A stretch of DNA of 64,000 nucleotides, from contig CM077667.1 in NCBI GenBank assembly GCA_039707655.1, positions 59,983,628-60,047,627 on the forward strand. The letters are read 5' to 3'. A program made the position numbers and the translations under genes. Shown one piece after another: positions 1 to 9,895 of this stretch. Source of the stretch: Elymus sibiricus (taxonomy: Eukaryota > Streptophyta > Magnoliopsida > Poales > Poaceae). The stretch's first letter is position 1. Each line of letters opens with the position of its first letter. Under the pieces are notes generated by a model. That model did not search any database, was not told the origin of the DNA, and was given only the letters and a program-made list of their open reading frames with translations.

Positions 1-829
1 GGCGCGCCCTGATGGGTCGTGGGCCACCTGTTGGCCCTCTGACGCGCATCTTCTCCTATAATAGGTGTTTTACCCTAGAAAAAATTATAAGCTAAGTCTC
101 GGGACGGAACGCTGCCACCTCGAGGCGTAAACCTGGGCAAAAGCACTTTTGCCGTCCGGCAATCAGATTCTCCCGGGGGAATTCTTCTCCGGGAGGGGGA
201 GATCAAAGCCATCGTCATCACCAACGCTCCCACCTTCATGGGAGGACCAATCCTCAACAACCTCAGCACCAACACCATCTCATATCCAACCCTAGTTCAT
301 CTCTTGTATTCAATCTTTGTCTCAAAACCTCAGATTGGTACATGTGTGTTACTAGTTGTGTTGATTACATCTTGTAGTTGATGATTGTTGGATTACTTGG
401 TGAAAGATATTATGTTCAGATCTTTGATCATCATTATTATACTTCTGATCTTGAATATGTTGATGAGGTGTGAGTAGTCACTATTGTTCCTGACGACAAG
501 GGAGAAGTCTTGTTATAAGTAATCATGTGAAGTTGGTATTCGTTCGATATTTTGATGATATGTATGTTGAACTTCTCTTAGTGGTGTCATGTGAACGTCG
601 ACTATATGACACTTAACCATGTTATGGGTCTAAGGGAAGTCATTGTGGAGTAACAAGTAGATGATGGGTTGCGAGACTGACAGAAACATAAACCCAGTTT
701 ATGCGTTGCTTCACAAGGGCTGATTTGGATCCACACGTTTCATGCTATGGTTAGATTTATCTTAATTCTTCTGTCGTAGTTGCGGATGCTTGCGAGAGGG
801 GGTAATCATAAGTAGGATGTTAGTTCAAG
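1..829 (+). mobile_element. 5' LTR remnant of outer Athila-like Gypsy element A
   Basis: This stretch aligns base for base, with roughly 9% differences over the first 350 bp, to 60157-60980, which lies inside a complete LTR (59850-61358). The window starts about 307 bp into the LTR. Homology stops abruptly at 829: the last ~378 bp of the LTR, the primer-binding site and the gag N-terminus are missing and the sequence jumps to internal DNA. The TATA-like CCTATAATAGG lies near 53-64. Element A is the outermost unit of the nest and hosts Gypsy-1 and CACTA-1. Confidence 0.8.
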
Positions 830-871
830 CTTGGGGGAGGCTCAAATATATGATGCACACCTGCCCCAACC

Positions 872-1608
872 ATGAGATCTCAAGGGAAACTATTATGGAA
901 AAAAAAGTATGCTCGGCTTTCTCATAATGATCAATTGCTACTCGATTCTTCTTCTACCGGTTCCTTTATGAAAAGAACTATTGAATTCCAATGGGATCTT
1001 CTCGAAAGAATTAAACGCAACTCTGAAGATTGGGAACTCAACAAAGGTAAGAGTCAGGTATAAAGCTTAGTTTTGATTGCATTAAAACATTTATGGAAAC
1101 AGAATCTTTTCACAAGTTTAGCAATAAATATGGTCTTGACTCTGAGATAGTAGCTTCTTTCTGTGAATCATTTGCTACTCATGTTGATCTCCCTAAAGAG
1201 AAGTGGTTTAAATATCATCCTCCTATTGAGAAACAAGTAGATGAAACTACTAAAATTGAGAAGGAAGAAATAATTATTAACCATGTTGATCCAATAGTTC
1301 CTACTGCTTATATTCAGAAACAACATTTCCCTGTTAGGATTAAGGAACATGCTAAGGCTACAATTGTGGTTCATAAAGGTCATGAGAGGACACCCACACC
1401 TTCTGAACAAATAAATGTTGATCCTAAAATTTCTATGATTAAATATCTTCTAGCTGATAATGTTGATGTGCATGTTACTTATCTAGATGGTGAATCTGCT
1501 AGAATTGCAAAGAAAGTTCTTAATGAGAAGGACGAGGTAGATAAAAATAAAACAGTTGTAGGCATGCCTGTTGTTTCAGTTAAAATTGGAGATCATTGTT
1601 ATCATGGC
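872..1608 (+). pseudogene. Gag C-terminal remnant of element A, cut by Gypsy-1
   Basis: Two open segments of the same polyprotein are visible. 872-1063 encodes a 63-residue piece containing FQWDLLERIKRNSEDW and stops at TAA 1061-1063. From 1093 a second frame runs with YGLDSEIVASFCESFATHV and a lysine/glutamate-rich tail that ends in DHCYHG at the Gypsy-1 insertion point. These motifs are the linker between gag and protease of Triticeae Athila-like Gypsy elements. The capsid part is missing because of the deletion at 829/830. The frame resumes after the nested element at 12127, where the protease active-site region begins, so the insertion explains the break. Not functional: internal stop, missing N-terminus, and a 10.5-kb insertion. 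Confidence 0.7.
1604..1608. repeat. Target-site duplication of Gypsy-1 (left copy, ATGGC)
   Basis: ATGGC directly before the TG of the 5' LTR, repeated at 12127-12131 directly after the CA of the 3' LTR. Excising the element and one copy restores the reading frame of element A (CYHG into LCDLGAN), which confirms the boundaries. Confidence 0.93.
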
Positions 1609-2502
1609 TGTCGGCGTTCTGGGAACGTGGGTACCCAGACCTGGCTGCATGCGGCCCAGGGCATGGCCCACTTTATCAGCCAGGCACGGCCTGGCGGGAC
1701 CGCACCCAAGACAAGGCCCTCGCGAGGACCCGAGCTTGCGCGGGAAGCAGCACCAAGATCAGCAAGGAGTGGGCCTCCTCAGGCCCCCTACGGAGCGGCA
1801 GAGATCTCTATGCAGAACCCGGCCTCAGGAGTCAAGGATGACGCAAGGAGGGACAGGCGGGCGCCAGCGCGCCAGGCGGAGCAGTTTCCCCTTTGGTGCA
1901 AAGGGAGCAAGGACGTACACGGGTTCCCAAAGCGCCCCCAAAGGTTTCCATTCTGGTGCAACAAGACCACGACCACGAGCCCCGCAGGACGGATGTCATC
2001 GCCGAGCCCACCTCTGCATCATCGACAGCCACTTTGCAGGCGAACACCACCTTTCAGCAGGGCGGGGGTGTACACATGCCCCCCTTCGAATTTGGCCGTT
2101 GTGGGATCCCTTCCCGCCATTGCGATAAGGGAAGAGGACCCGGGCCGCTGCTATATATAGAGGCTAGGTAGCACCGTAAAAGGGGTGAGACCAGGAAGAA
2201 CAACAAGGGAGGCAGAAAGCCAAGAACACCACTCAAGTGCCCTCACGAGGCTGCTCACCACTGTACTAGTTCATCCACCACACCTCCTCGAGAGGCAATC
2301 CACCAAAGCAGGAGTAGGGTTTTACTCTTCGCAGCGGCCTGAACCTGGGTAAATCACCGTGTGCATCTTCTTCCACGTCATCGTGTGAGTTCGTCGTAGA
2401 AATCATCGAGTAGCGAGTTAGGTAGGGCGAGGCTGTAGGGGATCTTCGCACACGCCCATGTGTTAGAACTTCTTGGGGTTTTGCGGAGCCCGAAATCTGA
2501 CA
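1609..2502 (+). repeat. 5' LTR of Gypsy-1
   Basis: An 894-bp direct repeat of 11232-12126, TG...CA bounded. TATATATAG at 2152-2160 (GC-rich upstream, CTAGGTAGC downstream) is a good TATA box, so transcription should start near 2180-2190; the same box survives in the 3' LTR at 11776-11784. Confidence 0.9.
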
Positions 2503-2523
2503 TTTGGTGCGCCAGGTAGGGGG
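2503..2523 (+). other. Primer-binding-site region of Gypsy-1
   Basis: Starting two bases after the LTR, TGGTGCGCCAGGTAGGGG has the form of the TGGCGCGCCAGGTAGGGG site that follows 5' LTRs of many grass Gypsy elements. The priming tRNA cannot be named from the sequence alone. Confidence 0.6.
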
Positions 2524-2574
2524 CGTGTCGAAATCTCCCTCGAAGCCTCGCTCTTCCCTCGCCTCACCACTTCG

Positions 2575-2943
2575 ATGGGCAGCGCCCAACAAGCTTCCTC
2601 CGGCCATGGCGGATCCGTCTTCACCAACCCCAATGCTGCAGACCGAGACCCACGCCCCAGCGGCATGACGCTGGGCGGTCAGTATCAAGCCGCCAGTGTC
2701 ATCTCCACCGTCGTCGCTTCTCGCGTCGTCCAAACACACGGCGGACGGGCGGCGCCCTCGGCACCGGCGTCGCGTCGCACCTACGTGGGAGACCTTGACA
2801 CGCACGATGCGCTGCTGATGGAAAGCGAGATGCTTGGCCACCGCCTGACGCACGGGGGCTTCGACGCATGGGCCGACCACATCGCAGAGCTGGTCAACGT
2901 CGCGCGGAGGGCCATGGCTCCTCACTCTTCTTCAAGGCCGTAG
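2575..2943 (+). CDS. Gag-leader-like ORF of Gypsy-1
   Basis: ATG at 2575 opens 122 codons, ending with TAG at 2941-2943. The protein is alanine- and histidine-rich with a central acidic segment (YVGDLDTHDALLMESEMLGH) and looks like the N-terminal region that precedes the capsid domain in grass Gypsy gag proteins. No zinc knuckle and no Retrotrans_gag core (the W..L..AF.. pattern) is visible. It is followed in another frame by the proline/glycine-rich ORF 2971-3561, so a frameshift may separate two parts of one former polyprotein. Codon use is very GC-rich like the rest of Gypsy-1. Function is inferred only from position after the 5' LTR. Confidence 0.5.
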   Translation: MGSAQQASSGHGGSVFTNPNAADRDPRPSGMTLGGQYQAASVISTVVASRVVQTHGGRAAPSAPASRRTYVGDLDTHDALLMESEMLGHRLTHGGFDAWADHIAELVNVARRAMAPHSSSRP

Positions 2944-2970
2944 GCATCAGGTGCTGGGGGCTCGGTCGCC

Positions 2971-3561
2971 GTGCCTGTCGCCCAGCCTACCGGCGGCGTG
3001 CCCCCTCAGGCCCTGGGCGAGCCCGAGCGGGGCCCGCCACGCGCCATGCTTCTTCTCCTCCGAATTCGAGTCACAGGTTTCGAGGCGCAGCCCGACCCCG
3101 ACGATGGAGCCTACGGAGGGAACAATGGGGCGCCCCGCGCGCGCACCGACACGCGCCCTCGTGACCCTGTGGACCGTCAACAGCCTGGGTTTACCAGGAA
3201 GGAGCGCGCCATCCTACGCAGGGAGCAGGCGGCGCCGGCGTCCGGACAAGCAAGCAACCACGGCAAAGGCGCATCGGGTTGCAAAGGAAGCAATCCACGT
3301 CAGGAAACGCGCAGCCCACCCAACGGCGGTGGCAGAGGTAAGCAACTTCGGGCTAAGGCTCGTCCCAAGAGGGTCTGCGGGATGCACGCACAGGGCGACG
3401 CCGCACCGCTGCCAGGAGGGGCCGTCCCCGGCGCCCCGCCGGACGGCTCAGGAGGAGAACCGGGCCCTTATGTAGAGCCCTATGTACCAATCTACACCGT
3501 ACCTCCGGACGGTGGGATGGATCAGGCGCCTGTCGCAGGCGCCGACACCCCCCAAGAGTAG
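2971..3561 (+). pseudogene. Gag-like ORF segment of Gypsy-1, second frame
   Basis: Open for 196 codons (nominal start 2971) and ending with TAG at 3559-3561. It is rich in proline, glycine and arginine, with TRKERAILRREQAAP, a charged helix typical of the region upstream of capsid in Triticeae Gypsy gag. Basic and glycine-rich stretches (NGGGRGKQLRAKARPKR) follow. It lies in a different frame from 2575-2943, consistent with one polyprotein broken by a frameshift. No pol follows. The element appears to encode at most a gag fragment. Confidence 0.45.
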
Positions 3562-3904
3562 GGGGTACCCTGGGCGTCCTCCCCGAGCCGGGCCTGGGGG
3601 CTTCCACCGGCAGAGCACCTCGCCTGGACAACATGAGCGGGAGAAAGAGGGAGGATGCCCCCGGGCCCGTGGGGCACGGCGCAAGCCGTCGCCCACGTGA
3701 GCAAGCAACACCGAGCCAAGCCCCGAGGCCTCAGGAGTAATGGCCTGGGGGGAGCGGCAAGATACAAGTAGCGCGGGCCACCCGCGGCAACTGCAGCGCC
3801 GACGCAGCCACGGGAGGCTGGGCCTCAGGGGCTCCGCCCACGGCCCGGCGCGCCATCTCGGAGCCTCTGGAGGTTCGCCCTCCCAAGGCAGGAAAAAGAA
3901 TTTT
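3562..3904 (+). other. GC-rich internal DNA of Gypsy-1, no gene seen
   Basis: About 340 bp of GC-rich sequence after the gag-like ORFs. Frames are open on both strands only because the base composition lacks stop codons; no domain motif is recognisable. Confidence 0.5.
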
Positions 3905-4330
3905 TATTTGGGGGAGCCACTTGAGCGTCAAGGGGGGCTCCGGAGCAATGCGCCTCAGGAGCCTCACCGGTCATGTAGCCACTCGCCCCTTGATGTCGTC
4001 CTGGCAATCCGGTCGGCATCGAGGGTGTCGAGGCCTCACCCCGTAGTCGCATCCTGGTGATCCGGACGTCGCTTACGGTGGTCGAGGAATGTGCGGGACT
4101 AGGACCTGCCGACGTAGAGCTGCTTGCGCGTCAAAGGGGGCTCCTGAGCAACGAGCCTCAGGAGCCTTACCGGGCGTATAGCCACTCGCCCCTTGATGTC
4201 GTCCTGGTGATCCGGTCGGCATCGAGGGTGTCGAGGCCTCACCCCGTAGTTGCGTCCTAGTGATCCGGACGCCGCTTACCGTGGTCGAGGAATGTGCGGG
4301 ACTGGGGCCTGCAGACATATAGTGCCGAAA
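3905..4330 (+). repeat. First pair of a 203-bp direct repeat in Gypsy-1
   Basis: Two adjacent copies of a unit containing GCCACTCGCCCCTTGATG: anchors at 3978 and 4181, exactly 203 bp apart. Each includes a reversed gctcctgagcaa/cctcaggagcc palindrome and ends with GTCGAGGAATGTGCGGGACT. A second pair lies at 5205-5620. Confidence 0.85.
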
Positions 4331-5204
4331 GGGCTCCCAACCCGCCTTGCTCGTGAAAAGAAGAAGCCCCCTGGGACCCCCAGGTCCCTGAAGACACTGT
4401 CCGGCCAGCGCCCCGACGCCTCGCGAGGCGGCTTCATCGACAAAACACCTCTATGGCTGTGCCGGGTGCATTGTGCTCATGTTTGGGCCGCGGGAGCGCA
4501 ATCCCGCGGCTACGCGGGGAACAATACATTCGGGTTTGGGTCATAGAGGCGCGCAACTGAGCAGAAATGCACATGATGATTCTTGACGGAGTTGGGAGCA
4601 ACCGGGCCGAGCGCCCGGGGGCTTAGCCATCTATCTACGGCCGTGAAACTCTCACGTAATAATGAGTGGGCTGTATACGCCCGGAGCCCCCCAAGGACGC
4701 GGAGGGGTTCCATCCCACGCAACGTGGAAGCCCCATGCTCCGCGCTGGCGGACAACACTGCCCACCAATGGCTATGCCCACGCAACGTGGATGCCCTACG
4801 CTCTGCGCTGGGGGAAGACGAAAACGAAGACTAGCCTAGGTGCCGGACGCGGCAGTTGCTTGCTTCTTTTTGGTGTTCGAATTGCCACTTTTTGGAATGA
4901 AGTTTGAGAATTTCGGAAATCTATTTTTTAGAAAAAAAGAAAAAGGGGCGGGGACTTTTCTCTCATCGTTCTCTCATTTTTCTGGTCTTGGAGTCTCTTT
5001 CTCTGAATTGGTGTTTCGCAAGGGCTCGTGTGCTCCGGCCCTCCTCGAGGTGCCTCGGAGCTGGATAGCAAGGCCCTGTCGCCTCAGGGACTTGCATCTT
5101 TTGGCAGTCGACCCCCACTCGGGGGCTCCGACCACAGCGCGGCACAGAAGCATGGAGCCTCGGGAGGCCCCAGTGCCTCCTGAGGCAGCAGCCAGCAGGA
5201 CAGA
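4331..5204 (+). other. Spacer between 203-bp repeat pairs, no gene seen
   Basis: GC-rich sequence with a shorter imperfect duplication: CCCACGCAACGTGGA and the following ~35 bp occur at about 4713 and again at about 4777. No ORF with recognisable domains on either strand. Confidence 0.5.
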
Positions 5205-5620
5205 ATGGGAGCCACTTGAGCATCAAGGTGGGCTCCTGAGCAACACGCCTCAGGAGCCTTACCGGTCATATAGCCACTCGCCCCTTGATGTCGTCCTGGT
5301 GATCCGGTCGGCATCAAGGGTGTCAAGGCCTCACCTCGTAGTTGCGTCCTGGTGATCCGGACGTACATTATAGTGGTCGAGGAATGTGCGGGACTGGGAC
5401 CTGCCGACGTAGAGCTGCTTGAGCGTCAAAGGGGGCTCCTGAGCAGCGCGCCTCAGGAGCCTTACCGGTCATATAGCCCCTCGCCCCTTGATGTCGTCCT
5501 GGTGATCCGGTCGGTGTCAAGGGTGTCGAGGCCTCACCCCATAAGTGCGTCCTGGTGATCCGGACGCCCCTTACAGTGGTCGAGAAATGTGCGGGACTGG
5601 GGCCTGCAGACACAGAGCAC
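5205..5620 (+). repeat. Second pair of the 203-bp direct repeat in Gypsy-1
   Basis: Anchors at 5273 and 5476, again 203 bp apart, same order and orientation as the pair at 3905-4330. The two dimers are separated by about 1.1 kb, suggesting a duplication of a larger segment or expansion of a former longer array. Confidence 0.85.
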
Positions 5621-5764
5621 CGAAAGGGGCCCCCAAACCGTCTCACAAACAAGGAGGAAGCATCCCAGGAGGAATCGCGGACTACCTGGACAACCCGGCC
5701 GCACCTCGCGATGCACGGGATCGTCACCGCCCTACAAGCTAAGTACACTACCGAACCCAGCAAG

Positions 5765-6050
5765 CACTACTAGGAGAAACCTTATAGGTAGGACACTATC
5801 AGTAGCGCTGGAAAGTAACAGGCGCTACTGGTAATTACCAGTAGCACTGGATTTCGGCAGAGCTACAAGTAAAGACTTAGCATTAGCACTGGAAACAAAA
5901 AGAGCGCTACTGCTAAGCGGGACACGACAAGCCCACTGACACTATTGGTAGTAGCAGCGCTGTCCAGAATACAGCGCTACTACTAAGATTTTAGTAGTAG
6001 TGCTATTTTTCGTGGAACCGCTACTGCTAATAAGCGCTACTGCTTCTCGT
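5765..6050 (+). repeat. Left terminal and subterminal repeats of CACTA-2
   Basis: Terminal inverted repeat followed by at least eight direct or inverted copies of CAGTAGCGCT / GCGCTACTGCTA spaced 20-40 bp apart, ending near GCGCTACTGCTTCTCG. Confidence 0.9.
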
Positions 6051-6127
6051 CGCACCCACCTACCACCCTCCCCCACCGTCTCCCTCTCTCCCCATTCGAT
6101 CCAACCTCCCCCACCAGTCCCTCTCCC

Positions 6128-6330
6128 CCGACCGCCGCCGTCGCCATCGCCTCATGACGCCGCCACCGTCGCGCCCCCTCCCTCGCTGTCTCCCCCGACC
6201 GCCGCCATCGCCATCGCCTCTTGACGCCGCCACCGTCGCGCCCCCTCCCTCACCGTCTCCCCCGACCGTCGCCGTCGCCATCGCCTCTCGATGCCGCCAC
6301 CGTCGCGCCCCCTCCCTCGCCGTCTCCTAC
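6128..6330 (+). repeat. 67-bp minisatellite, three units
   Basis: CGCCACCGTCGCGCCCCCTC occurs at 6161, 6228 and 6295, exactly 67 bp apart, within a CCG-rich tract. The composition explains the proline/arginine-rich open frames here; I do not treat them as genes. Confidence 0.85.
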
Positions 6331-6445
6331 CCCCGAGCCCCGACCCGACCGCAGGTAGCCCCTACTCCCTCCTTCCTCCCTCTTCCCTCTCCCCTCACTC
6401 CCTTCACCCCCGTCTCACATCCGGCTATTTTGTAATATTAGGGGG

Positions 6446-6546
6446 GTTAGGTTGATTCTAGGGTTAATTAGGTTGATTCTAGGGTTAGGTTGATTCTAGG
6501 GTTAATTAGGTTGATTCTAGGGTTAGGTTGATTCTAGGGTTAGGTT
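6446..6546 (+). repeat. Telomere-like minisatellite
   Basis: Six or so copies of TTGATTCTAGGGTTAGG alternating with a slightly longer form containing AATTAGG. The AGGGTTAGG core resembles plant telomere repeat but the TTGATTCT spacer makes it an ordinary minisatellite. Confidence 0.85.
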
Positions 6547-7179
6547 TGTTAGCTAAATTAGTTTAGACCAAATTTGAATGTGCCCAAGTGCCCAAGTACT
6601 TTGAATTGTTCGATAATTGTGCCCAAGTGCCCTATATAATTGTGCCCAAGTGCCCTATTAGGACACAAATTTAGCTAGGTTTCAAATTAGGACAGAAATT
6701 TAGGTAGGCTGAATTTAGTTTCAAATATTGTGAAGAAAAACCTTATTGCATTTTCTTCAAGTTCTATATTTTTGTTACTGTTATATGCAAATGATCCGAG
6801 TGGCCTATGTTTCGCGGAATGTTGATTCATTTCCGTTCCGGTGAATTTCAGGCGCTCGATATGTCCACTTTTTAGCAAAGGTCATGTCGAAATTTTGGCA
6901 TGACTTGTGCTAGAAAGTAGGCATATCGAGTGCCGGGATTTGCTGGGAAACGGCATTCCGGAAAACCGAGTCTAAAATGAGTTTAAGAAATTAAGCATTT
7001 CCGAAATAGCAAAACATTAAACGATAAGAAAATGTTCTCATAGGAATTTGTCTCGACGTCGACAATGCCTGGCCCGCACCCTCGTCGTCGTCGAGTCGGC
7101 ATTGACATCCTTGAGAGGCGCAATGTCCGGGACTGGGCTCCGCCGGGCTGGCACTGGGAGGTGCTACCTTCCCGGGCTC

Positions 7180-7507
7180 GGAGCTTGGTGAGGAATCCTG
7201 GTCTCGTCGTCGACCCAGAGCTTCTTTGGTGGCGGTCGCGTGGGCCACTTTCGGTGCAGAGGGAGCGGGCCCCCCGGAGGTGGTACGTCGCCGTGTCAGG
7301 GAGGAGGACGAGCACGTCCATCGCTACATGGTGGCGTTGGACGCCAGGTTCTCCAATACCTGGCAGGTTCTTCAGGGATCTCACCCGAGTTATGATCCGG
7401 TGATGGTTCCTTATCTTTGGGTGTCCACCGCCAGCGACTCAGAGACCGCTAGTGAAGCGAGTTCACCGTCCTCCACTTTGGATTCTTGGATATTCGATCT
7501 ATATTAG
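7180..7507 (+). pseudogene. CACTA-associated short ORF, function unknown
   Basis: An open frame runs through this segment to TAG at 7505-7507, encoding about 108 residues with PPEVVRRRVREEDEHVHR, then ARFSNTWQVLQGSHPSYDPV, then a serine-rich tail. I recognise this as a recurrent short protein seen with Triticeae CACTA elements, but I know of no function. No ATG lies at the obvious start of the conserved part; the upstream sequence in the same frame is arginine-rich. It could be a 5' exon of the B3-like gene downstream or a separate degenerate gene. Low-complexity AT-rich sequence with a 35-bp tandem repeat separates it from that gene. Confidence 0.4.
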
Positions 7508-7580
7508 TGATCTTATATGATAATATTCGAGATGTATTAGTTAATATTTGATGATGCATTAACTGGATTATTCGAGATGA

Positions 7581-7675
7581 TGTATTAGTGATATTATATT
7601 CGAGTTCATTATAAATGTATTAGTGATATTATATTCGAGTTCATTATAAATGTATTAGTGATATTATATTGGTAT
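7581..7675 (+). repeat. 35-bp tandem repeat
   Basis: GTATTAGTGATATTATATTC plus the following AG/TTCATTATAAAT is repeated head to tail about 2.5 times. AT-rich, non-coding. Confidence 0.8.
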
Positions 7676-8071
7676 AATGCGTGTGTGACTTTTGATCTGT
7701 CGTTTCTCCTTGTGTGACTTTCATGTGTGTTAATCCCAACTATTGTCGTGGGGGGCGCTTCTTCCTCTTCTCTTCTTGCGATATATACCTCGGTGTAATG
7801 CGCAAGGAGAGGAGAGGAAGTGCGTCCATCACCGACGGTCGAACTATTAGTGTGAGAGAGTGTCCACCAACATATATACACCACCATATCAGTGTGAGAG
7901 AGTGCGCACCAGCACACCATAAGATATGAGAGTTATTTAAGGAAAGCCTCAATGGACCGAAAGTCAACCGATATTGAATTAGGTCTATTTGGACATGTGT
8001 GTATGTTATTGCTCAATATGTCTTACATTAGCAATGGTCATGCCGTAATTTTTGAATCATGAACACAGGAA

Positions 8072-9266
8072 ATGTCGTCGTCTGATGACGATGATAGGAT
8101 CCAAGCGTGTGAACTCTGCGGCAAAGATAAGGGTCTTTGCAACCAGCCTGGGCTGCGAGACGGCAGGTTCTTCACCATGAAGCTTTACGAGGACTTTGAT
8201 ATTTCTACGGTACGCAACGATGACAACTGTTTTTTCGTAATTAAGCATGACTTCTGTTTCTTTGCTTCAATGTGTAATTTCTGTTTTATACAATTCGACT
8301 AGTTCATCCCCTGTCATGCAAGACGGTATTTCTTGGAGAGGCTCGGTTTCGAAGGGCACGAGAGTTTCGAGACGAGGAGAGCCAACCTGAGGACTAAACA
8401 TGGTCACACATTTCTGGTCAAAGTAATGAATGCAGTTAATAACACATAATTAGGGTGCTCAAATTGGGAAGCTCTTTGCAAGGCATATGGATTTCAAGAG
8501 GATATGGAAATAACCTTCGATCTTCGTCCTGAAGATCATATTGAAGGTAACATCGACATTTGGGTGGATGTCGATATGCTTCCTATTTTACCTCCATGTG
8601 AGTTTATCAACCATGCATATTTGTCAAGTAATTTGCATTCTATATTTAAAAATAGTTGGTGTTCATCCATACTAAATTTGTTAATTTATAATTTACAGCT
8701 TATTTCGTTTCTTCGAGTGAAACACAGAAAATAATATACACGACACACTACACTTATGGATCACATCTAATTTGGGAGGAGAAGGATGATCTTATCAACT
8801 TTGTTATTGGTGTCCTAGTTGGTAGAGAGATCTTCCCGTATAATTTGGAAACTGGCCCAAATTATACATTGTACAGGACACTAGTGCATAGGTTGAGGGC
8901 GGATGACATTCGCCGAAATATCTTGGTAAGAGTTGCTAATTAAGTACACTACTATTGCATAAATGGTATTGATTACATTGCTAACTAGGCTACTATTATG
9001 TTCTTCAACAGAAACTGCCAAATGAAGTTGTGCCTCCGTTGATGCAACCCGAAGGTAATATGACAATTAAAGGCCCCTTCCAGCCCGAGTTCTCTTTTGC
9101 ATACTCGACTGAGCGCAAACCATCAAGACGGCTCCAAATTGAAGCATGGGGACAAAAAAAGAAGGATCGCAAGCCACAAGTTGGAGACCGTTGGATCTCT
9201 TTGCTTCATCATGGAGACATAGGTGTTATTTTGTTTTATGTCATTTTACCTAGGAGGGAGGACTAG
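8072..9266 (+). pseudogene. Four-exon B3-like DNA-binding gene carried by CACTA-2, one nonsense codon
   Basis: Proposed exons: 8072-8209, 8303-8597, 8699-8925, 9012-9266 (304 codons plus stop). All three introns have GT/AG borders (GTACGC, GTGAGT, GTAAGA donors; CTAG, TTACAG, CAACAG acceptors) and all junctions keep frame. Exon 1 encodes an acidic start and a CELCGKDKGLC cysteine motif. Exon 2 has the B3 pattern: FIPCHARRYF, LRTKHGHTFLVKV, then SNWEALCKAYGFQEDMEITF. Exon 4 has a second B3-like stretch (VGDRWISLLHHGDIGVILF). B3 domains are plant-specific DNA-binding folds. An in-frame TAA at 8447-8449 interrupts exon 2. An alternative is that 8423-8453 is a short intron, but that would break the frame. 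The B3 assignment rests on motif recognition only. Confidence 0.6.
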
Positions 9267-9433
9267 GTCCTATGAGAGAGAAGTTTAGTTAACTTGTATG
9301 ATCGATTAGGATGATTACTATTATGATGTTTTTCTGTTTTATGAGATTTTAACTTGATATGATTAAGATGATGATGAGTTGTTAAATGAGTAAGATGATG
9401 TTGAGTTATATGACATATATTTGATTAAGGTGG

Positions 9434-9521
9434 ATGGATGCAAGTGATCATGTTGAATTAGAAGAAAATATGATGACAACATCATATTTTCTTCTAATTC
9501 AACATGATCACTTGCATCCAT
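9434..9521. repeat. Perfect 42-bp inverted repeat with 4-nt loop
   Basis: Arms 9434-9475 and 9480-9521 are exact reverse complements around ACAA; partial pairing extends about 10 bp further out. It lies ~170 bp after the stop codon of the B3-like gene, probably in its 3' untranslated region, and would form a long hairpin in RNA. Confidence 0.92.
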
Positions 9522-9639
9522 GCACTTTAATCTAAATGTAGTTGTTGGCACAATAATTATTGATGTTGTCATATGATGAAACTACTGTATAGAGCATGCA
9601 CAAATACGTAGAGGGGAATCTATTCTTTGAAAGCAGGAA

Positions 9640-9892
9640 TACTAGCAGCAGCGCTGGAAGGCATCTAGCGGCAGCGCTAGATTAGCAGCAGCGCTTGCCT
9701 TTCTACAGCGCTATAGATAGTTAGCATTAGCGCTGGTCAGTGCAGCGCTACTGCTAACCATACTTAGCAGTAGCGCTACACCAACCAGCGCTACTGCTAC
9801 AACTTAGCTGTAGCGCGTTAGCAGTAGCGCTGGACCCAGCGCTACTGCTATAGGTATTTCAAGCGCTACTAGTAGGCTTTCTCCTAGTAGTG
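9640..9892 (+). repeat. Right subterminal and terminal repeats of CACTA-2
   Basis: About ten copies of AGCAGTAGCGCT / GCGCTACTGCTA in both orientations, then the terminal inverted repeat ending TAGTAGTG. Same motif as the left end and as CACTA-3. Confidence 0.9.
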
Positions 9893-9895
9893 AAG

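Larger units (their letters stand above)
5765..9892 (+). mobile_element. CACTA-2: 4.1-kb CACTA transposon carrying a B3-like gene
   Basis: Begins CACTACTAGGAGAAA at 5765 and ends with its inverted complement TTTCTCCTAGTAGTG at 9892, flanked by the 3-bp duplication AAG (5762-5764, 9893-9895). Both ends carry arrays of GCGCTACTG/CAGTAGCGC motifs, the subterminal repeats to which CACTA transposase binds in characterised family members. No transposase-like coding region is visible; instead it contains minisatellites, a short ORF and a four-exon B3-like gene. It is therefore a non-autonomous, gene-carrying CACTA. It is inserted in the internal region of Gypsy-1, so it is younger than that insertion. 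Confidence 0.93.

Noticed and set aside
6000..6435. Proline/arginine-rich open frames on both strands
   Set aside because: They follow the 67-bp CCG-rich minisatellite and have no domain or splice structure.
6446..6546. Possible interstitial telomere repeat
   Set aside because: The AGGGTTAGG core is always separated by TTGATTCT; it is not a TTTAGGG array.
8423..8453. Short intron in exon 2 of the B3-like gene that would remove the TAA
   Set aside because: GT and AG are present but removing 31 nt breaks the frame and plant introns this short are not expected; a nonsense codon is simpler.
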